Source: an uncultured Methylococcaceae bacterium
GTDB lineage: Bacteria; Pseudomonadota; Gammaproteobacteria; Methylococcales; Methylococcaceae
Length of the DNA: 9,416 bases
Direction of reading: 5' to 3'
Assembly: GCA_903910005.1 (NCBI GenBank)
Contig: CAIVXW010000472.1
Location: forward strand, 1 to 9,416
Shown: positions 6,223 through 9,416 of the stretch, piece after piece
Position numbering within the stretch: the stretch's first letter is position 1
Layout of the letters: the number at the start of each line of letters is the position of its first letter
Notes under the pieces: model-generated
The model's input: the letters and a program-made list of their open reading frames with translations, nothing else
Told to the model about the DNA's origin: nothing
Databases searched by the model: none
Translations under genes and position numbers: made by a program

Positions 6223-6810
6223 TCAACGTCCGAGAAAATTGGCCAGCAACTCATGACCGTATTCGGTCAGAATGGATTCGGGATGAAATTGCACCCCTTC
6301 CACCGCCAGGGTCTTGTGTCTGATCCCCATGATTTCTTCCATGCGTCCCTGTTCGTCTTCAGTCCAGGCAGTCACTTCCAGGCAGTCCGGCAAGCTGTCC
6401 TGCTCGATCACCAGGGAATGGTAACGGGTAGCCCGGAACGGATTTTTCAGTCCACAAAATACACCCGCATCCCGGTGATGTACGCTGGAACATTTGCCGT
6501 GCATGATGGATTTGGCGTGGATGATACGGCCACCAAAGGCATGGCCGATGCTTTGATGCCCGAGGCATACTCCCAGAATCGGGTAACGGGTCGAGTAGCG
6601 GATGATGGTTTCCACCGAGATGCCGGCTTCGCGGGGTGTACAGGGGCCGGGTGAAATGACGATTTTGTCAGGGTGCAGCCGTTCTATTTCATCCACCGTA
6701 ATCTGATCGTTGCGTACAACCTCCACCGCTGCCCCCAGTTCAGCCAGGTATTGCACCAGGTTGTAGGTGAAGGAATCGTAGTTGTCTATCATCAAAACCC
6801 GGACGCTCAT
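6223..6810 (-). CDS. trpG: Anthranilate synthase component II (glutamine amidotransferase)
   Basis: TrpG supplies ammonia from glutamine to TrpE for anthranilate synthesis, the first committed step to tryptophan. The protein has 195 residues, the normal size for a stand-alone TrpG. It shows MIDNYDSFTYNLVQYL near the N-terminus, the oxyanion region ISPGPCTPREAG, the nucleophile C82 in GVCLGHQSIGHAFGG, and H176 and E178 in VQFHPESILTEYG. The start ATG 6808-6810 overlaps the trpE stop as ATGA, so the subunits are probably translationally coupled for balanced synthesis. A GGTGAG sequence lies about five bases upstream. PabA of folate synthesis is nearly indistinguishable by motif, and the enzyme may serve both pathways; its pairing with trpE favours TrpG. 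trpD does not follow. Confidence 0.96.
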   Translation of the reverse strand: MSVRVLMIDNYDSFTYNLVQYLAELGAAVEVVRNDQITVDEIERLHPDKIVISPGPCTPREAGISVETIIRYSTRYPILGVCLGHQSIGHAFGGRIIHAKSIMHGKCSSVHHRDAGVFCGLKNPFRATRYHSLVIEQDSLPDCLEVTAWTEDEQGRMEEIMGIRHKTLAVEGVQFHPESILTEYGHELLANFLGR

Positions 6811-8297
6811 ACGCTCTCACCCCGCTCAATGCCGTTTTGGGCCATTGCTACCGCCCGGAAGGTAGCCCGCCCCTTGTTCAGGGTTTCCTCCCATTCATTC
6901 AACGGGATTGAGTCATGCACCACACCGGCACCGGCCTGGATATGGAGCTGACCATCGCGGATGACGGCAGTGCGTATGGCAATGGCGGTATCAAGATTAC
7001 CCGACCAGCCAATGTAGCCCACCGCGCCGGAGTAAACGCCCCGCTTGACCGGTTCCAGTTCGTCAATGATCTGCATGGCCCTGATCTTGGGGGCTCCGCT
7101 GACCGTGCCGGCCGGAAAAGTGGCCGCCAGAACATCGAAAGCGTCCTTGCCCTCCGCCAGGCGGGCCGTTACGTTTGAAACAATGTGCATGACATGAGAA
7201 TAGCGTTCAATAATCATCTGTTCGGTGACCCGGACGCTGCCGGTTTGTGCAACCCGCCCGGCATCGTTGCGTCCCAGATCAATCAGCATCAGGTGTTCGG
7301 CGATTTCCTTGGGATCCGCCAGCAATTCCCGCTCCAGAGCCTGATCCTCCTCAGGGGTTTGACCCCGCCGCCGGGTGCCGGCAATCGGGCGTACCGTCAC
7401 TGTGCCGTCCTCAAGCCGCACCAGAATTTCAGGCGAGGAACCCACCACATGGAAATCGCCCAGATGCAGGTTGAACATGTAGGGTGAGGGATTGAGGCAG
7501 CGCAGGGCACGGTACAGATCCAGCGGTGGCGCGGTGTAGGGTATGGTCATGCGCTGCGACAGAACCACCTGCATGACATCACCCTCGACGATGTATTGCT
7601 TGATGCGTCGTACCCCGTCTTCAAAGCCTGCGCGGGTAAACCCGGATACAAAATCGGATTCTTCCACGGTTGAATCGGACACTGCCCGGGACAAAACCGG
7701 ACGTTCCCGCCGCAGGCTGGCAACCAGTTCGTCCACCCGGGCCTGGGCACGCCGGTAGGCATCGGCTTCAGCCGGATCGGCATGCACGATGATGAGCAGT
7801 TTGCCGGTCAGGTTATCGAATACCAGCACCTCCTCCGAAACCATCAGCAGGATGTCCGGCACGGCAATGGGATCAGGCTTGTTGAAGGAAGCCACCCGGG
7901 GTTCGAGGTAATGGATGGTTTCGTAGCCAAAATACCCGACCAGCCCGCCAGTAAAACGGGGCAACCCGGCAATTTCAGGCACCTTGAACCGGGCAGCGTA
8001 CTGTCGCAGCCAGTCAATGGGATGATCGGTCGTAATCTCCTCAACCGGCCTGCCGGCCTGTTCCACCTGAATGGTGTAACCACATACCCGAACCCGGTTT
8101 GCCGACGGTAATCCCATGATCGAATAACGCCCCCACTGCTCGCCCCCCTGCACCGACTCAAACAGATAGGAGTACGGCTGGTCAGCCAGTTTGATATAGG
8201 CACTCAGGGGGGTATCAAGATCGGCCAGCACACGCCTGGCAATGGGAATGCGGTTATAGCCGAGATCGGCGTAGTGTTGGAACTGCTCGGGTGACAT
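6807..8297 (-). CDS. trpE: Anthranilate synthase component I
   Basis: TrpE converts chorismate plus ammonia to anthranilate. It has 496 residues, full length for a non-fused enzyme. The N-terminal domain has LFES at residues 45-48 and the core has NPSPYMF at 269-275; both correspond to the tryptophan-binding site of feedback-inhibited TrpE, so end-product inhibition is expected. Chorismate-domain motifs are GTRRRG (307-312), LMLIDLGRND (336-345), GTVSGAPK (397-404) and QAGAGVVHDS near 460. Together they indicate TrpE rather than PabB, although this distinction rests mainly on the N-terminus and the neighbours. ATG 8295-8297 gives the usual MSPEQFQ start, but no good Shine-Dalgarno lies close by. 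Only 42 bases separate it from gph, leaving no room for a trp leader peptide and attenuator, so it is probably transcribed with rpe and gph. Confidence 0.97.
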   Translation of the reverse strand: MSPEQFQHYADLGYNRIPIARRVLADLDTPLSAYIKLADQPYSYLFESVQGGEQWGRYSIMGLPSANRVRVCGYTIQVEQAGRPVEEITTDHPIDWLRQYAARFKVPEIAGLPRFTGGLVGYFGYETIHYLEPRVASFNKPDPIAVPDILLMVSEEVLVFDNLTGKLLIIVHADPAEADAYRRAQARVDELVASLRRERPVLSRAVSDSTVEESDFVSGFTRAGFEDGVRRIKQYIVEGDVMQVVLSQRMTIPYTAPPLDLYRALRCLNPSPYMFNLHLGDFHVVGSSPEILVRLEDGTVTVRPIAGTRRRGQTPEEDQALERELLADPKEIAEHLMLIDLGRNDAGRVAQTGSVRVTEQMIIERYSHVMHIVSNVTARLAEGKDAFDVLAATFPAGTVSGAPKIRAMQIIDELEPVKRGVYSGAVGYIGWSGNLDTAIAIRTAVIRDGQLHIQAGAGVVHDSIPLNEWEETLNKGRATFRAVAMAQNGIERGESV

Positions 8298-8339
8298 GAG
8301 GATTTATCGGTTGTGAGAAGGCAGCCGTTCCTGGCCGGA

Positions 8340-9038
8340 TCAGGGACGGGATTCGGTTGTGTGCTGCCTGAACCAGTCGGGCAACTGATCCAGTGAGGCG
8401 ATAATGTCGTCGGCCGCCAGACTATCGACCGTACCTTCGCCCGGATAACCGTAAGGGACGCAGAGGACGCCAAAACCGGCAGCCCGGGCTGCCAGCACAT
8501 CGTTGCGCGAATCACCCACCATCCAGCACGCCGCTGGACTCAGGCCGAAACGCTCGGCGGCATGCAACAGTGATTCGGGATCGGGTTTGTGGCGGGTAAA
8601 CTGATCGCCGCACCCGACCCAGTCGAACAGGGTATCTATCCCCAGTTGCTGGAGCAGGGGACGGGTAAAACGCGAATGTTTGTTGGTAATGCAGACCAGT
8701 GGGTAGTGTTCGGCCCTGAGAGCCTCCAGCCCTTCCCGCACCCCCGGATACAGGGTGCTGCGTCGGCATACATGCTGTTCATAGTGTTGTGAAAAACACT
8801 CCAGTGCCTCAACGAAGTCCGGTGGATCCGCCACCGGCCACATCAGGCCGGTCAGGGCACGCTTGACCAGCATGCCCACACCGTTCCCTATCCACTGACG
8901 CACGGCTGCCTCACCGGCTTCCGGTCGACCCCGTTCACGCAGCATCTGATCGACGGCATCGGCCAGATCCGGGGCACTCTCCACCAGGGTGCCATCCAGG
9001 TCAAAGGCGATCAGGCGGGGGCGCATGCCGACACTCAC
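8340..9038 (-). CDS. gph: Phosphoglycolate phosphatase, HAD family
   Basis: This HAD-superfamily hydrolase of 232 residues probably removes phosphate from 2-phosphoglycolate, a by-product of DNA 3'-end repair or of Rubisco oxygenation. Motif I is DLDGT with nucleophile D13 and D15. The alpha-helical cap follows (about 20-95). Motif II is T118 in ITNK, motif III is K151 in HKPDPE, and motif IV is GDSRND with D176 and D180. The start GTG 9036-9038 overlaps the rpe stop as GTGA, which argues for it; ATG at 9024-9026 would shorten the protein by four residues and is the alternative. The rpe-gph-trpE order is common in gammaproteobacteria and supports Gph over other HAD phosphatases, whose substrates cannot be read from sequence alone. 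Confidence 0.93.
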   Translation of the reverse strand: MSVGMRPRLIAFDLDGTLVESAPDLADAVDQMLRERGRPEAGEAAVRQWIGNGVGMLVKRALTGLMWPVADPPDFVEALECFSQHYEQHVCRRSTLYPGVREGLEALRAEHYPLVCITNKHSRFTRPLLQQLGIDTLFDWVGCGDQFTRHKPDPESLLHAAERFGLSPAACWMVGDSRNDVLAARAAGFGVLCVPYGYPGEGTVDSLAADDIIASLDQLPDWFRQHTTESRP

Positions 9039-9416
9039 GCTGAACGCGCCCGGGCAATTTCCTGCAACAACGCGCCGACAATGGTGTTGTAGCGGTTGGG
9101 ATCATCGGCCTTGCCTGCTCCGAATACGGCGGAACCGGCTACAAAGGTGTCGCACCCGGCAGCGGCAATCTCACCGATGTTGTCAGCCTTGACACCGCCG
9201 TCAATTTCCAGACGGATAGCGTGTCCGCTTGCATCAATACGGCGGCGGCATTCGCGAATTTTATCCAGTACATAAGGAATAAAGGACTGGCCACCAAAAC
9301 CGGGATTGACTGACATCAGCAGAATCATGTCGATTTTGTCCATGACGTGATCCAGATAATTGAGCGGGGTGGCCGGGTTGAACACCAGGCCGGCCTTGCA
9401 ACCGGAATCCTTGATG
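9035..9416 (-). CDS. rpe: Ribulose-phosphate 3-epimerase, 5' end cut by window edge
   Basis: Rpe interconverts ribulose 5-phosphate and xylulose 5-phosphate in the pentose phosphate pathway (and in the Calvin cycle where present). About 126 C-terminal residues of an expected 220-230 are visible; the frame is open to the right edge, so the start lies beyond the window. The TIM-barrel signature MSVNPGFGGQSFI, the catalytic Asp in LEIDGGVKADNIGEIAAAG, and the phosphate-binding VAGSAVF are all present. The valine preceding FNPATPLNYLDHVMDK is internal, not a start. It ends with TGA at 9037-9035, overlapping the gph GTG start, and so heads the rpe-gph-trpE-trpG cluster. Confidence 0.97.
   Translation of the reverse strand, partial: IKDSGCKAGLVFNPATPLNYLDHVMDKIDMILLMSVNPGFGGQSFIPYVLDKIRECRRRIDASGHAIRLEIDGGVKADNIGEIAAAGCDTFVAGSAVFGAGKADDPNRYNTIVGALLQEIARARSA

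Noticed and set aside
6166..6654. A 162-codon plus-strand open frame
   Set aside because: It lies antisense to trpG, whose motifs are unambiguous. It is a shadow frame.

Overview
This window is a chromosomal housekeeping region from a proteobacterium, most likely a gammaproteobacterium. The CarA, CarB, GreA and Rpe proteins resemble the Escherichia coli proteins closely in length and motif positions. The neighbourhoods carA-carB-greA and rpe-gph-trpE-trpG are also typical of gamma- and betaproteobacteria. Base composition is moderately GC-rich (judged by eye) and fairly even across the genes. The genus cannot be named from this sequence. I see no insertion sequence, CRISPR array, tRNA or rRNA.

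Left half, plus strand (1-5473): the 3' part of carA (glutaminase subunit of carbamoyl-phosphate synthetase), then a two-gene cassette, then full-length carB (synthetase subunit) and greA (transcript-cleavage factor). The cassette lies where carA would normally be followed closely by carB. It encodes a 99-residue minimal nucleotidyltransferase (MNT) and a 159-residue HEPN-type protein with an exact RX4HXY motif, overlapping by four bases. This is the layout of MntA/HepT-like toxin-antitoxin modules. Between the HEPN gene and carB are 272 bases without a convincing gene, holding a dispersed-type palindromic repeat with interleaved inverted arms. greA appears to start at a rare CTG codon behind a strong AGGAGG.

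Right half, minus strand (5492-9416), read from right to left: rpe (5' end cut by the window edge), gph, trpE and trpG, tightly packed with 4-base overlaps at rpe/gph and trpE/trpG and a 42-base gap between gph and trpE. After a 167-base spacer comes an exported glutathione-peroxidase-family protein, which ends tail to tail with greA. TrpE and TrpG form anthranilate synthase; trpD and trpC do not follow trpG here.

The pathways represented are pyrimidine/arginine precursor synthesis (carAB), transcription elongation (greA), peroxide defence (gpx), tryptophan synthesis (trpEG), and pentose phosphate/2-phosphoglycolate metabolism (rpe, gph). The one accessory element is the MNT-HEPN cassette splitting carA from carB. 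A run of nine G residues in the MNT active-site motif makes that cassette a candidate for on/off switching. This is inference and has not been demonstrated.
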